A stretch of 64,000 nucleotides of DNA from Porphyrobacter sp. HT-58-2. Lineage in GTDB: Bacteria > Pseudomonadota > Alphaproteobacteria > Sphingomonadales > Sphingomonadaceae. Positions 35,636 to 45,400 of the stretch are shown here, piece after piece. Numbering within the stretch: the stretch's first letter is position 1; each line of letters opens with the position of its first letter. The position numbers were made by a program, and so were the translations under genes. Where the stretch lies: NCBI RefSeq assembly GCF_002952215.1, contig NZ_CP022600.1, positions 2,294,001-2,358,000 of the forward strand, read 5' to 3'. Under the pieces are notes generated by a model. It saw only the letters and a list, made by a program, of their open reading frames with translations. It did no database searches and was not told the DNA's origin.

Positions 35636-37941
35636 CCCATCCGCGCCCCGACTTCGAGCCGGATCTGGTCGATCAGATCGCGCTGACAACGCCCCGCGAT
35701 TTCCTCTTCCTCCAGCACCGCGAGAAACAGCGCGCGCTTGGCGGCTCTTACGGTCCCGCCAGCAATGCCGCCCGGCACGGTCGAGGCAATAATGTCGATC
35801 ATCCGCTCAGCCCCGTGCAGCCTGCCCCACAGGTAATCATTTTCACGATAGTCACGGCTGAAAAAGGCGCCGAAATTGTAAAACTCGATCCCGCGCAAGG
35901 TCGCCGCCGTGCCGCCTTCGCGGATCGAACGGGCGTCATCGGGAGAGATGCGGTCGATCTTCACCGGGTTGAATTCATCGAAGCCTGCGCGCCGTGACAG
36001 CGTAAGCGTGGCGACATCATAGAACGGAAAGCCAAGATAGGTCAGCAGCATCCGCCGCTTGAGCAGCTTGGGCATATCCTCCAGCGCGTCGATCAGCATT
36101 TCCTCGGCGGCAAGATCGGTCGCGGGCAGCAGGCGCTGGGTTGCGAGGAAATCCAGCACCGCACCCGGCGCGCGCAGGCCATCACGCGCCAGCTCGGCAA
36201 AGCGGGCGGAACGCAGCACGCCTTCGTCCGCGCGGTTGTAAAGCGCGAGAATGGCGTAAAGCCGATCACGCGCCCGGTCGAGCGCATCCTCGGGGATCTC
36301 GGGATCAAGCTCCCAGTCACGTGACAATCTGCGCGCGAGCAGTTGCAGGCGGCGGATGCGGAAGCCAGTGTCATGGGCGCGGAAGAAGGTGATGGCCTCG
36401 GCGTGGGCGCCGCCCTGCTTTCCCGTCAGCTGCTCAAGCCCTCGCGCTTCCAGCTCGCACCTCAGCGCGCGTTGCAGCGGCAGCGGATCAGCCTGCGATT
36501 GCCCGGCAGCTCTCAAGGTGAGGGTGGCAAGCTGTTCGATGATCCCCTCGAACTTGGTGAGGGCATAGGAACCGAAGGCATAGCCGGCGCGCTCGGCGGC
36601 GGCCTGCTGTGCCTTGGCCCGCCACCCCGCAAGGCGCCGCGGGGTAGGGCGATCCAGCAGGAAGGTGTAGCCGAACAGCTTTTCCACCGCGCGGTCGATG
36701 TCGCCCTGCAGTTCCATGACGATGCGTTTCTGCCGCGCCGCATCACGCGATTGCTGGGCGATGCGCTCCAGATCGTCACGGATCGGCTGTTCGCGCGGGA
36801 TCGTGGACAGCGAACCGAAGATCGCGCCGAAGAAACCGACGTCGCGTGTGCGCGTGCCGGGGGCAGGGCCTGATCCATCGGGGCGCGGGTCGAGATAGAC
36901 AAACCGCCGGTCGACTTCGCGTTGGGCCGGGCGGCCATGCAGCGCATCAAGCGCGGCGCCGAAGGGCGCATTGACGAGCACCGCGCCGTCAATCAGCGCC
37001 ACCTCGTCCAGGCTGCCGCGCGCAACATGGGTCGGCATTGTGCGTGCAAGGAAGCTCTCCCGGCTTGCCCACTGTTCCCCCTCGGCTGCGGCGAGCTGAT
37101 CGATCTCGGCCAAGGTCAGCGGCGGGAAGGCTCCCGGAAAGCTCGCTGTTGCGCGAGCGGCGAGCACCAGTTCGAGCCGGTCACCCAGCGCATCCCCATC
37201 GCCTACCCGGCTGCGGAACCTGATCGGCAGACGGTGTTCGGTTTCCTCGACCTCAAGCGGGGAATTGAGACGCAAGGTTTCCGGGTGACCGCGAAAATCG
37301 GTGGCAGTCACGATCAGATCGACCGGATAGCCGGGCGGCAACAGGGGCTCGCCATCGCCCTCGGCTTCCATTCTGACCAGGGCTTCGTGGAGCATTCCCG
37401 AAAAGCGGCTGCCCGAAAACGGCGGGGCAAACCAGCGTCCACGCACAAAGCGCGAGACCTTGCGTCGCACTTCCTTGCGGGTTTCGGGCGAGACCGTCGC
37501 GCTCACCACATTGCCCGGTCGCCGCAAGAACCATTCCGCGATTGGCTGCGCCCAGAACTTGGCAAAGCGCCACATCGGCTCGGCCTTGGGATCGGTCAGT
37601 GCCGAGACATCGGCATTGGAAAGCCACAGATCGGTGAGCGGTTCAAGGCTATGCCCGGCATGCACGGCCTGAGCCAGGAATACCGCGTTGATCCCCCCGG
37701 CACTCGCCCCGGTGAGAATATCGGGCAGCACCCTTAGCCTGAGGCCGCGATCCCGCTCGATCGCTGCCAGAAAGTCGCGATAGGCTTCGGCCGCCCCGTC
37801 AAGCCGGACAGCAGCAGGATGGTGCAAGGCCCTGCTGGCGCGGGCAAGGTGCCAGACTTCCTTGGTGATGCCGTGCATGTAGACCGCAAGGCTGACACCG
37901 CCGTAGCACACCAGAGCGAGGCGAAGTTCCTTCTGCCGCAT
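35632..37941 (-). CDS. Patatin-like phospholipase-related protein (TIGR03607 type)
   Basis: 769 residues. An N-terminal patatin domain begins MRQKELRLALVCYGGVSLAV and carries the nucleophile elbow DILTGASAGGINAVFLA (GxSxG) and the catalytic aspartate motif LIDGAVLVNAPFG. The large C-terminal part (about 380-769) is helical and specific to the patatin-related family with a DUF3376-like region. No signal peptide or membrane anchor. Likely a cytoplasmic or membrane-associated acyl hydrolase; substrate not known. Divergent from radA; convergent with the DUF6445-like gene. Confidence 0.86.
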   Translation of the reverse strand: MRQKELRLALVCYGGVSLAVYMHGITKEVWHLARASRALHHPAAVRLDGAAEAYRDFLAAIERDRGLRLRVLPDILTGASAGGINAVFLAQAVHAGHSLEPLTDLWLSNADVSALTDPKAEPMWRFAKFWAQPIAEWFLRRPGNVVSATVSPETRKEVRRKVSRFVRGRWFAPPFSGSRFSGMLHEALVRMEAEGDGEPLLPPGYPVDLIVTATDFRGHPETLRLNSPLEVEETEHRLPIRFRSRVGDGDALGDRLELVLAARATASFPGAFPPLTLAEIDQLAAAEGEQWASRESFLARTMPTHVARGSLDEVALIDGAVLVNAPFGAALDALHGRPAQREVDRRFVYLDPRPDGSGPAPGTRTRDVGFFGAIFGSLSTIPREQPIRDDLERIAQQSRDAARQKRIVMELQGDIDRAVEKLFGYTFLLDRPTPRRLAGWRAKAQQAAAERAGYAFGSYALTKFEGIIEQLATLTLRAAGQSQADPLPLQRALRCELEARGLEQLTGKQGGAHAEAITFFRAHDTGFRIRRLQLLARRLSRDWELDPEIPEDALDRARDRLYAILALYNRADEGVLRSARFAELARDGLRAPGAVLDFLATQRLLPATDLAAEEMLIDALEDMPKLLKRRMLLTYLGFPFYDVATLTLSRRAGFDEFNPVKIDRISPDDARSIREGGTAATLRGIEFYNFGAFFSRDYRENDYLWGRLHGAERMIDIIASTVPGGIAGGTVRAAKRALFLAVLEEEEIAGRCQRDLIDQIRLEVGARMG

Positions 37942-38014
37942 CTGCCCTGTCTAGCGGGGAAGAGATGCGCAATGCAATTGCGTTCGTCATCTGTTCTCGA
38001 TATGGCGCGTGGCC

Positions 38015-39382
38015 ATGGCAAAATCGAAACGCCGTTACGTGTGTCAGGAATGCGGGTCGGTATCCTACCGCTGGCAGGGCCAATGCGCCGATTGCGGGCA
38101 GTGGAACACGCTGGTCGAAGACGTACCGGCGACCGTCTTTTCGCAGAAGCATGACCTGTCGAGCGGCGGGCGGGCAGTGGCGTTCGAGCCGCTCAATGCC
38201 CCCACGCAGCTGCCGGTGAGGAAGTCCACCGGCCTTGCCGAATTTGACCGCGCTTTGGGCGGTGGCCTTGTGCCGGGGAGCGCGGTGCTCTTGGGCGGCG
38301 ATCCCGGCATCGGCAAGTCGACCCTGCTGCTTCAAACCGCAGCGACAATCGCACGCGGCGGGAACGATGTGGTTTACGTCAGCGGCGAGGAAGCCGCCGG
38401 ACAGGTGCGGCTGCGCGCGGCCAGAATGGGCGTGGCCGACGCGCCGATCCGGCTCGCGTCCGAAACCTCGGTGCGTGATATTCTGACAACGCTGGGACAG
38501 GGCGCGCCGCCAGCGCTGCTGGTAATCGATTCAATCCAGACGATGCATTCCGACACCATTGAGGGCGCGCCCGGCACCGTCAGCCAGGTGCGCGGCTGCG
38601 CGCTGGAGTTGATCCGCTATGCCAAGGAAAGCGGCTGCGCGCTGGTGCTGGTTGGCCACGTCACCAAGGACGGCACCATCGCGGGGCCGCGCGTGCTCGA
38701 GCACATGGTCGACGTGGTGATGAGCTTCGAGGGCGAGCGTTCGCACCAGTACCGTATTCTGCGCGCGCTCAAGAACCGCTTTGGCGCGGTGGACGAGATC
38801 GGCGTCTTCGCCATGGCGACCGAGGGGCTGGAGGAGGTCGCCAACCCCTCGCTGCTGTTCCTGTCTGGCCGCGAGACGCCGCTGGCGGGGAGCGCGGTGT
38901 TTCCCGCGCTGGAAGGCACGCGCCCGGTGCTGGTCGAGATTCAGGCGCTGATCGTGCGCCTGCAATCGGGCGCGACCCCGCGCCGGGCGGTGGTTGGCTG
39001 GGATTCCGGGCGTCTGGCGATGCTGCTGGCGGTGCTCGAATCGCGCTGCGGGCTGAACTTTTCCTCCGCCGAGGTCTACCTCAACATCGCCGGCGGCTAT
39101 CGCCTGACGGATCCGGCCGCCGATCTCGCGGTCGCCGCCGCTCTGGTTTCCGCCCTTGCCGACCGGCCGCTACCCGACAAGACGGCATGGTTTGGCGAGG
39201 TCAGTCTGGCCGGCGAGATTCGACCTGTCGCCCATGCGCCCTTGCGCCTGCGTGAAGCGGCCAAGCTGGGCTTTGCCCGATGCTATGGCCCGGCAGGAGC
39301 GGCCTCCGGTGACAAGGGTGCCGATTATCGCGGGCTTGCCGCACTTGCGAACGTCGTTGACCAGGTGATGGGCAGCGCATAA
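38015..39382 (+). CDS. radA: DNA repair protein RadA
   Basis: 455 residues. N-terminal zinc finger (CQECGSVSYRWQGQCADCGQ, CxxC-C-xxC), RecA-like core with Walker A GGDPGIGKSTLLLQ, KNRFG motif (ALKNRFGAVDEIGVF), and the C-terminal Lon-like domain (AEVYLNIAGGYRLTDPAADL, GEVSLAGEIRPV). RadA is a branch-migration helicase in recombination. The ATG that starts MAKSKRRYVC was chosen; a GTG two codons earlier is also open. It begins a run with cvpA and the scaffold-like gene. Confidence 0.96.
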   Translation: MAKSKRRYVCQECGSVSYRWQGQCADCGQWNTLVEDVPATVFSQKHDLSSGGRAVAFEPLNAPTQLPVRKSTGLAEFDRALGGGLVPGSAVLLGGDPGIGKSTLLLQTAATIARGGNDVVYVSGEEAAGQVRLRAARMGVADAPIRLASETSVRDILTTLGQGAPPALLVIDSIQTMHSDTIEGAPGTVSQVRGCALELIRYAKESGCALVLVGHVTKDGTIAGPRVLEHMVDVVMSFEGERSHQYRILRALKNRFGAVDEIGVFAMATEGLEEVANPSLLFLSGRETPLAGSAVFPALEGTRPVLVEIQALIVRLQSGATPRRAVVGWDSGRLAMLLAVLESRCGLNFSSAEVYLNIAGGYRLTDPAADLAVAAALVSALADRPLPDKTAWFGEVSLAGEIRPVAHAPLRLREAAKLGFARCYGPAGAASGDKGADYRGLAALANVVDQVMGSA

Positions 39383-39393
39383 TCCTGCCGGAC

Positions 39394-39939
39394 ATGGCCG
39401 GTCTCGATATCATCATCGCCATCATTGTCGGCGTCGCTGCAATCGGCGGCTTCATGCGCGGGCTCGTGCAGGAGGTGCTGAGTCTGGCGTCCTGGGTGAT
39501 GGCGGCCTTCGCCGTGCATTTCATGCACCCCTGGCTGATCAAGGGACTGCGCATGGTCTACACGGCCGAACCGGCAGTCTCGCTCCTGGCAATCGCCCTG
39601 CTGCTGCTGATCCCCTACGCCGCGATGAAGGTCATCATCGGCAACGCCAGCGGCGCATCCGAGGGGGCGATCCTCGGCCCGATCGACCGCGTTCTGGGTT
39701 TTGGTTTTGGTGCGGTCAAGGGCGCACTGATTGCGATCTTCGCCTTTGCCCTGCTGGTGACCGGGTTCGATGACAGCTGGGGCTACAAGGGCCGACCGAA
39801 CTGGATCACCACGGCGCGCACCTATCCGGCGGCCGATGCCTTTTCGCGGCAGCTTCTCCCCGCGATCGGCGCAAGGCGCGACCAGCTTCGCCGAGAGAGC
39901 GACCGTCGAGAGGCCGCGGCGGCCAAGTTCGCGAAGTGA
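39394..39939 (+). CDS. cvpA: CvpA family membrane protein
   Basis: 181 residues. Four hydrophobic segments: DIIIAIIVGVAAIGGFMRG, EVLSLASWVMAAFAVHFM, SLLAIALLLLIPYAAMKV and GFGFGAVKGALIAIFAFALL. The GFxRGxxxEVxSLxxW pattern and the DRxxGFxFGxxKG signature identify CvpA (colicin V production/PurF-linked in E. coli). The C-terminal tail is charged and soluble. It lies 11 bases after radA and overlaps the next gene by GTGA. Confidence 0.92.
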   Translation: MAGLDIIIAIIVGVAAIGGFMRGLVQEVLSLASWVMAAFAVHFMHPWLIKGLRMVYTAEPAVSLLAIALLLLIPYAAMKVIIGNASGASEGAILGPIDRVLGFGFGAVKGALIAIFAFALLVTGFDDSWGYKGRPNWITTARTYPAADAFSRQLLPAIGARRDQLRRESDRREAAAAKFAK

Positions 39940-40379
39940 ACACCACCAACAAAGCGGGTGCAGTGAGGCTTTATTCGCCGCAACTTCTGGCGCTCGCAAC
40001 GCAACTGGCTGCTTTCCCTTTCGACGAGAGCTTGCCCCTGCAGGCCGAAGCACGTTCGCGCAGCTGCGGTAGCGTTATCACACTCGGCCTCGCGCTGGGT
40101 GACGACGGGCGGATTGCGCAGATCGGAATGCAGGTCAGCGCCTGCGCGGTCGGACAGGCTTCGGCGGCGCTGCTTGCGCAGGCAGCCCACGGCGCGGAAC
40201 CGGCCAGGCTGAGGCAGACTGCAGACGGCCTTGCTGCATGGCTGGCGGGCGAGGGCGACCTGCCCGACTGGCCTGGCCTTGACGCGCTGGCCCCGGCGCT
40301 GCTTCACCCCGGCCGTCACGGGGCGCTACTATTGCCGTGGAATGCGGCCGCGCGGGCGCTTTCAAGCGGCACGGCCTGA
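39936..40379 (+). CDS. Iron-sulfur cluster scaffold-like protein (IscU/NifU-like)
   Basis: 147 residues. The core LYSPQLLALATQLAAFPFDE, SRSCGSVITLGLAL and SACAVGQASAALLAQAA is the small IscU/NifU-like protein found beside cvpA in sphingomonads. Cysteines at SRSCGS and SACAVG correspond to two of the three IscU ligand positions; the third ligand near the C-terminus is not evident. It may therefore be an atypical scaffold or a fold relative. GTG start overlapping the cvpA stop; an internal GTG nine codons on is also possible. Confidence 0.72.
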   Translation: MNTTNKAGAVRLYSPQLLALATQLAAFPFDESLPLQAEARSRSCGSVITLGLALGDDGRIAQIGMQVSACAVGQASAALLAQAAHGAEPARLRQTADGLAAWLAGEGDLPDWPGLDALAPALLHPGRHGALLLPWNAAARALSSGTA

Positions 40380-40432
40380 GGCTAGGAAAACACCGAGAGG
40401 TCGCCCTTCGGGGCCAAGGGGATAAAAAGCAC

Positions 40433-42064
40433 ATGGCAGAGGCGCAGGCGCTCGCAGACCGCGAGCCGTCAGACAAGGAAATCCAGCTGGTCATCGGCGC
40501 ATCATCCGCCGGCACCATCTTCGAATGGTATGATTTCTTCATCTACGGCACGCTTGCCTACATCCTCAAGGATGCCTTCTACGCCACGGACAATGAAACG
40601 CTCGGCCTGCTGCTGGTGTGGTCGACCTTTGCCGTCGGTTTCGCCTTCCGTCCGCTGGGCGCGGTGCTGTTCGGCTTTCTGGGCGACAAGCTGGGGCGAA
40701 AATATACCTTCCTTGTCACCGTTACCCTGATGGGCATAGCGACCGCCGGGGTCGGCCTGATCCCGACTGTCGATACCATCGGCATGGCCGCGCCCATCAT
40801 CGTCATTCTGCTGCGCGTGATACAGGGACTGGCGCTTGGCGGCGAATATGGCGGGGCGGCGATTTATGTTGCCGAGCACGCACCGCCCGAAAAGCGCGGA
40901 TTCTACACCAGCTTCATCCAGGCGAGCGTCGCGGGCGGATTTGTGCTTTCGATTATCGTCGTGCTGGCCTGCCGCGCGCTGATCCCCGCCGATGCCTTTG
41001 CGGCGTGGGGCTGGCGTGTGCCGTTTCTGCTGTCGATCATTCTGCTGCTGATCTCGCTGTGGATGCGGTTGAAGCTGTCTGAAAGCCCCGTCTTTCAGGC
41101 GATGAAGGCAGCAGGCGAGACCTCCGGCAATCCCTTCATCGAAAGCATGACCTATCCCGGCAATCCCAAGCGGCTGTTCGTCGCGCTGTTCGGGATTACC
41201 GGCATCCTGACGACGATCTGGTACACCGGGTTCTTCTCGGCGATGAGCTTTCTGCGCGGGCCGATGCACGTGGCCGATCTGACTGTGGAACTGGTTCTGC
41301 TGATTTCCGGTCTGATCGCGATGAGTTTCTATGTCCTGATCGGCAAATGGTCTGATCGTGTCGGTCGCAAGAAGCCGATCATTATCGGCGCCGCCTTGAC
41401 GCTGGCGCTGCTGTTCCCGCTGTTCTGGGCGATGGGCAGCTTTGCCAATCCCGGCCTCGCCGCTGCGGCGGAACGTCATCCAGTGGTGGTGAGCGGCCCA
41501 GCCTGCCAGACCGATCCCTTTGCCGAGATGTTCCAGCGCGAACAGACCGATTGCGGCAAACTGCTCGAAACCCTGACCGCCTCGGGTGTGACCTATACCC
41601 TCATAGAGGCCGAAGCCCTGAGCCTGACCGTGGGCGGCAACGAGGTGGCCATTGATCCGGTCTGGTTCGCCGACGGAGGCGCGCGCAAGACCGGCATTCA
41701 TGCGGCTTTGGGAGAATACGGCTTTGATTTCAGCAAGCAGGAGCCGCCGCTCGCCAATGTCATCGGTATCGTCGGCGTGCTGCTGGCGCTGGGGATGCTT
41801 TCGGCGCTGACTTACGGTTCGGTCGCGGCGCTGCTGTCAGAGATGTTTCCGCCGCGCATCCGCTATTCCTCCATGTCGATCCCCTATCATATCGGCGCGG
41901 GCTATCTCGGCGGGTTCCTGCCGCTGATTGCAGGCGTGATCGTGGCCAGCACGGGGGATATCTATTCGGGCCTGTGGTATACTTGGGCGGTGGTCGCCTT
42001 CGGGCTTGTAGTGGCCTGGTGGGGTTTGCCGTCAGGGCCACCGAAAGACTTCGCCGATGATTGA
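40433..42064 (+). CDS. MFS transporter, MHS (proline/betaine-type) with long periplasmic insert
   Basis: 543 residues, 12 membrane segments. Begins with the MHS signature GASSAGTIFEWYDFFIYGTL and FAFRPLGAVLFGFLGDKLGR, then LRVIQGLALGGEYGGAAIYV. Unlike usual MHS carriers (about 430 residues) it has an extra ~100-residue hydrophilic insert at about 340-440 (PVVVSGPACQTDPFAEMF, ...EQTDCGKLLE) with two cysteines that may pair. Substrate unknown: a metabolite:H+ symporter. AAGGGGA upstream of the ATG. Its end overlaps the start of alr by 8 bases. Confidence 0.88.
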   Translation: MAEAQALADREPSDKEIQLVIGASSAGTIFEWYDFFIYGTLAYILKDAFYATDNETLGLLLVWSTFAVGFAFRPLGAVLFGFLGDKLGRKYTFLVTVTLMGIATAGVGLIPTVDTIGMAAPIIVILLRVIQGLALGGEYGGAAIYVAEHAPPEKRGFYTSFIQASVAGGFVLSIIVVLACRALIPADAFAAWGWRVPFLLSIILLLISLWMRLKLSESPVFQAMKAAGETSGNPFIESMTYPGNPKRLFVALFGITGILTTIWYTGFFSAMSFLRGPMHVADLTVELVLLISGLIAMSFYVLIGKWSDRVGRKKPIIIGAALTLALLFPLFWAMGSFANPGLAAAAERHPVVVSGPACQTDPFAEMFQREQTDCGKLLETLTASGVTYTLIEAEALSLTVGGNEVAIDPVWFADGGARKTGIHAALGEYGFDFSKQEPPLANVIGIVGVLLALGMLSALTYGSVAALLSEMFPPRIRYSSMSIPYHIGAGYLGGFLPLIAGVIVASTGDIYSGLWYTWAVVAFGLVVAWWGLPSGPPKDFADD

Positions 42065-43106
42065 CCCTGAACTGCCGCCGCCAACCTTGCGGCTGGCGGT
42101 CGACACAGCCGCGCTTGCCGCAAACTGGCGCGCACTCGATGCGCTGTCAGGGCGCGGGCGCGCCGGTGCCGCGGTCAAGGCGGACTGTTACGGTCTGGGC
42201 GTTGAGACCTGTGTACCGGCATTGCGCGACGCCGGGTGCGAGACCTTCTTCGTTGCGCACTGGGGCGAGGTTGCGCCGGTCATGCCGTATGTGCGGGGTG
42301 GTGAAATTGCCGTGCTGCATGGTGTATCGACCGAGGCCGACTGCGCCTATGCCAGAGCGACCGGCGCGGTGCCGGTGATCTGCTCGCTCGAACAGGCGGA
42401 ACGCTGGCGAGCGAACGGCGGGGGGCGCTGCCATCTGATGATCGACACCGGAATCAACCGCCTCGGGCTTGCTCCGGACGAGGTGGGGGACAGCCGGATC
42501 AGCGCCCTCGATGTCGACATTCTGCTGAGCCACCTTGCATCGGCGGATGAAGACAGCCCGATGAACCTGCGCCAGCTTGATGCATTTCGCGCTGTCGCTG
42601 CGCGCATTGCGCACCGCCGCGCCAGTCTGGCCAACAGTGCCGGGATTGGCCTAGGCGAGACCTTTACCTTCGATCTCACCCGCCCCGGCCTTGCGCTTTA
42701 CGGCGGCATTCCCCGGCCTGAACTGGCTGGTGTTATCCGTTCGGTGGCACAGGTTGAGGCCATGATTCTGCAGACGCGCAAGCTTTCGGCAGGCGAAAGC
42801 GTCGGCTATAACGCGACGTTCACCGCAACCAGCGCGATGCCGGTTGCCACAGTGTCGATCGGCTATGCTGATGGTTTCCTGCGCAGCCGTGGCCCCGGCA
42901 ATGCGTTTTACCATGACGGAAGGCGCCTGCCGCTGCTCGGGAAGGTGTCGATGGACATGGTGGTGGTTGACCTGTCCAACGCCCCTGACCTTGCCGCTGG
43001 CGACTGGCTGCAGGTGCCATGGGACATCAATGACACTGCGCAGCAAAGCACGCTTTCCGCTTATGAAATGCTGACGGTGATCGGCAGAAGGTTACGGGGG
43101 TGTTAA
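42057..43106 (+). CDS. alr: Alanine racemase
   Basis: 349 residues, PLP-dependent. Makes D-alanine for peptidoglycan. The PLP lysine is in AAVKADCYGLGVE, the catalytic tyrosine in SVGYNATFTAT, with SIGYADGFLR and LGKVSMDMVVVDL as further fold IV signatures. LRxxN of the active site is LYGGIPRPELAG region. It overlaps the transporter gene by 8 bases. Divergence from the usual ~360 residues is slight. Confidence 0.94.
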   Translation: MIDPELPPPTLRLAVDTAALAANWRALDALSGRGRAGAAVKADCYGLGVETCVPALRDAGCETFFVAHWGEVAPVMPYVRGGEIAVLHGVSTEADCAYARATGAVPVICSLEQAERWRANGGGRCHLMIDTGINRLGLAPDEVGDSRISALDVDILLSHLASADEDSPMNLRQLDAFRAVAARIAHRRASLANSAGIGLGETFTFDLTRPGLALYGGIPRPELAGVIRSVAQVEAMILQTRKLSAGESVGYNATFTATSAMPVATVSIGYADGFLRSRGPGNAFYHDGRRLPLLGKVSMDMVVVDLSNAPDLAAGDWLQVPWDINDTAQQSTLSAYEMLTVIGRRLRGC

Positions 43107-43190
43107 CTAATCCGGGAGTTCTTGTTGCACCGCAATGTGTGCAGGTGCTAAGTGGAACGACGGGGGCCAAACACAAAGGTCGAGAGAGAA

Positions 43191-43763
43191 ATGGTCGGAA
43201 GGGCAAAAGCGGCATCGGGCCAAGCGGGCGATGCGATCATAATCAAGAAATACGCCAACCGGCGCCTCTACAACACCGCGTCCTCCAGCTATATCACGCT
43301 GGAAGACCTCGCGAAAATGGTGCGCGAAAATATCGAATTTCAAGTGCTCGACGCCAAGACCGGCGATGACATCACGCATTCAATCCTGACCCAGATCATC
43401 ATGGATGAAGAGGCCAATGGCGGGCAGCAGATGCTCCCGGTCAGCTTCCTGCGCCAGCTGATCGGGATGTACGGCAATTCGATGCAGGCGCTGATGCCGT
43501 CCTATCTTGAAGCCAGCATGGCCAACTTCCGCGACAATCAGTCGAAGATCCGCGAGGCCTTCGAAAAGGGCATCAGCGCGACGCCGTTCGCCGCGATCCA
43601 TGAAACCAACATGGCAATGATGCGGGCAGCGGCCGACGTGTTCATGCCGGGCATGGGCAAGGCAAAGCCCTCTGCTCCGGCTACCGATAGCAAGGACGAA
43701 CTTGCCGCGCTGCGCGAACAGATGGCCGCGATGCAAAAGAAGCTGGACGAACTGGGCAAATAG
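43191..43763 (+). CDS. phaR: Polyhydroxyalkanoate synthesis repressor PhaR
   Basis: 190 residues. Begins with a basic N-terminus followed by the PHB/PHA accumulation regulator domain: IIKKYANRRLYNTASSSYIT, LEDLAKMVRENIEFQVLDAK and GDDITHSILTQIIMDEE. The C-terminal part has helices and ends in a short coiled coil (LAALREQMAAMQKKLDELG). PhaR binds PHA granules and represses phasin genes. ATG chosen because the frame before it (GTG) adds only a basic stretch; both remain possible. The PHA synthase is not in the window. Confidence 0.94.
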   Translation: MVGRAKAASGQAGDAIIIKKYANRRLYNTASSSYITLEDLAKMVRENIEFQVLDAKTGDDITHSILTQIIMDEEANGGQQMLPVSFLRQLIGMYGNSMQALMPSYLEASMANFRDNQSKIREAFEKGISATPFAAIHETNMAMMRAAADVFMPGMGKAKPSAPATDSKDELAALREQMAAMQKKLDELGK

Positions 43764-43812
43764 CGCGAAGCGGCGCGCGTTTTCGCACCCGATTCAGTCA
43801 GGAAGTCCCGCA

Positions 43813-45363
43813 GTGTCTCAGATCCGCCACGCGCTCACCATCAAGCGCGAAGACGACTTCGCCAAGTGGTATCAGGAAGTCATCAGCGCCGCCGACCTCG
43901 CCGAGGAATCGGGGGTGCGCGGCTGCATGGTGATCAAGCCGTGGGGCTATGGCATCTGGGAGCGCATCCAGCGCCTGATGGACGACCGGATCAAGGCGGC
44001 GGGTGTGCAGAACTGCTACTTCCCGCTGTTCATCCCGCTCGCCAATTTCACCCGCGAGGCGGAACACGTCGAAGGCTTTGCCAAGGAAATGGCGGTCGTC
44101 ACCCATCACCGCCTGATTGCGGACGGGAAGGGCGGGCTGATCCCCGATCCCGAAGCGAAGCTGGAAGAACCGCTGGTCGTCCGCCCGACCTCGGAAACGA
44201 TCATCGGCGATGCCATGGCGCGCTGGGTGCAATCGTGGCGCGATCTGCCGCTGCTCACCAACCAGTGGGCCAATGTGGTGCGCTGGGAGATGCGCACCCG
44301 GATGTTCCTGCGCACCAGCGAATTCCTCTGGCAGGAGGGCCACACCGCGCACGAAAACCGCGAGGATGCGCTCGCCGAAACCCACCGCGCGCTCGAAATG
44401 TACCGCGCCTGCGCCGAGGAAGACCTCGCGCTGCCGGTGATCGCTGGCGAGAAGCCGGAGAACGAACGCTTCCCCGGCGCGGTCGAGACCTGGTCGATCG
44501 AGGCGATGATGCAGGACGGCAAGGCGCTGCAGGCCGGCACCAGCCACTACCTCGGCACCAATTTCGCCCATGCCGCCGGCATCCAGTATCAGGACCGCGA
44601 GGGCAGCCAGCAATATTGCCACACCACCAGCTGGGGCGTTTCGACGCGCCTGATCGGCGGGGTGATCATGACCCACGGCGACGACGACGGCTTGCGCGTG
44701 CCGCCCGCCATCGCGCCGCACCAGATCGTCATCATCCCGATGCTGCGCGAGGCACCGGAAGATGCCGAACTGATCGAATATTGTCAGGAAATCGTCGACA
44801 TGTTCGCCAAGCTGCCGCTGACTGCCTTTGGCGAGCGGATCCGCATGCTGCTTGATGTGAAGCCCGGCAAGGCCGCCGCCAAGCGCTGGGACTGGGTGCG
44901 CAAGGGCGCGCCGATCATCGTCGAAGTCGGCCCGCGCGACATGGCAGAGGGCAAGGTTGCGATGCTGCGCCGCGACAAGCTGTGGAATGCCGAGAATGGC
45001 AAGCCCGCCTTCCAGTTCCTCAGCCGCGAAGGCTTTTCTTCGCAGGCACCTTCGTTGCTCGAGGCGATCCAGTCGGCGCTTTACGAGGAAGCCAAGGCCC
45101 GCCGCGATGCCAACATCACCCGCGGTGTCACCGACTGGCAGGCGGTCGTCGATCACTTCGAGAACGGCGGCAAATATCCGGGCTGGGTCGAAGTCGAATG
45201 GGCCAAGCCGACCGGAGCCGCACTCGAAGCCGTGGTCGAGAAGCTGAAGGCGGTGAAGCTCACCATCCGCAACGTGCCGCGCGGCGCTGCGCCGGCGGAA
45301 GGTTCCTGCATCTTCACCGGCGAACCGGCAGTCGAGCGCATTCTGGTAGCGCGCGCGTACTAG
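43813..45363 (+). CDS. proS: Prolyl-tRNA synthetase, eukaryote/archaeal type (type 3)
   Basis: 516 residues from a GTG. Class II aminoacyl-tRNA synthetase without the bacterial INS editing domain. KREDDFAKWYQEVISAADLA, GVRGCMVIKPWGYGIWERIQ, VRPTSETIIGDAMARW, RTSEFLWQEGHTAHENREDA and GTSHYLGTNFAHAA are marks of the archaeal/eukaryote-type ProRS. C-terminal anticodon and zinc-like domain follow, ending LVARAY. Most bacteria use a different type; sphingomonads are known exceptions. Start: GTG at SQIRHALTIK; no better start upstream. Confidence 0.95.
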   Translation: MSQIRHALTIKREDDFAKWYQEVISAADLAEESGVRGCMVIKPWGYGIWERIQRLMDDRIKAAGVQNCYFPLFIPLANFTREAEHVEGFAKEMAVVTHHRLIADGKGGLIPDPEAKLEEPLVVRPTSETIIGDAMARWVQSWRDLPLLTNQWANVVRWEMRTRMFLRTSEFLWQEGHTAHENREDALAETHRALEMYRACAEEDLALPVIAGEKPENERFPGAVETWSIEAMMQDGKALQAGTSHYLGTNFAHAAGIQYQDREGSQQYCHTTSWGVSTRLIGGVIMTHGDDDGLRVPPAIAPHQIVIIPMLREAPEDAELIEYCQEIVDMFAKLPLTAFGERIRMLLDVKPGKAAAKRWDWVRKGAPIIVEVGPRDMAEGKVAMLRRDKLWNAENGKPAFQFLSREGFSSQAPSLLEAIQSALYEEAKARRDANITRGVTDWQAVVDHFENGGKYPGWVEVEWAKPTGAALEAVVEKLKAVKLTIRNVPRGAAPAEGSCIFTGEPAVERILVARAY

Positions 45364-45400
45364 GCTTGCCTCACGAGAGGCGGACGGGCAGACAGAGCGC

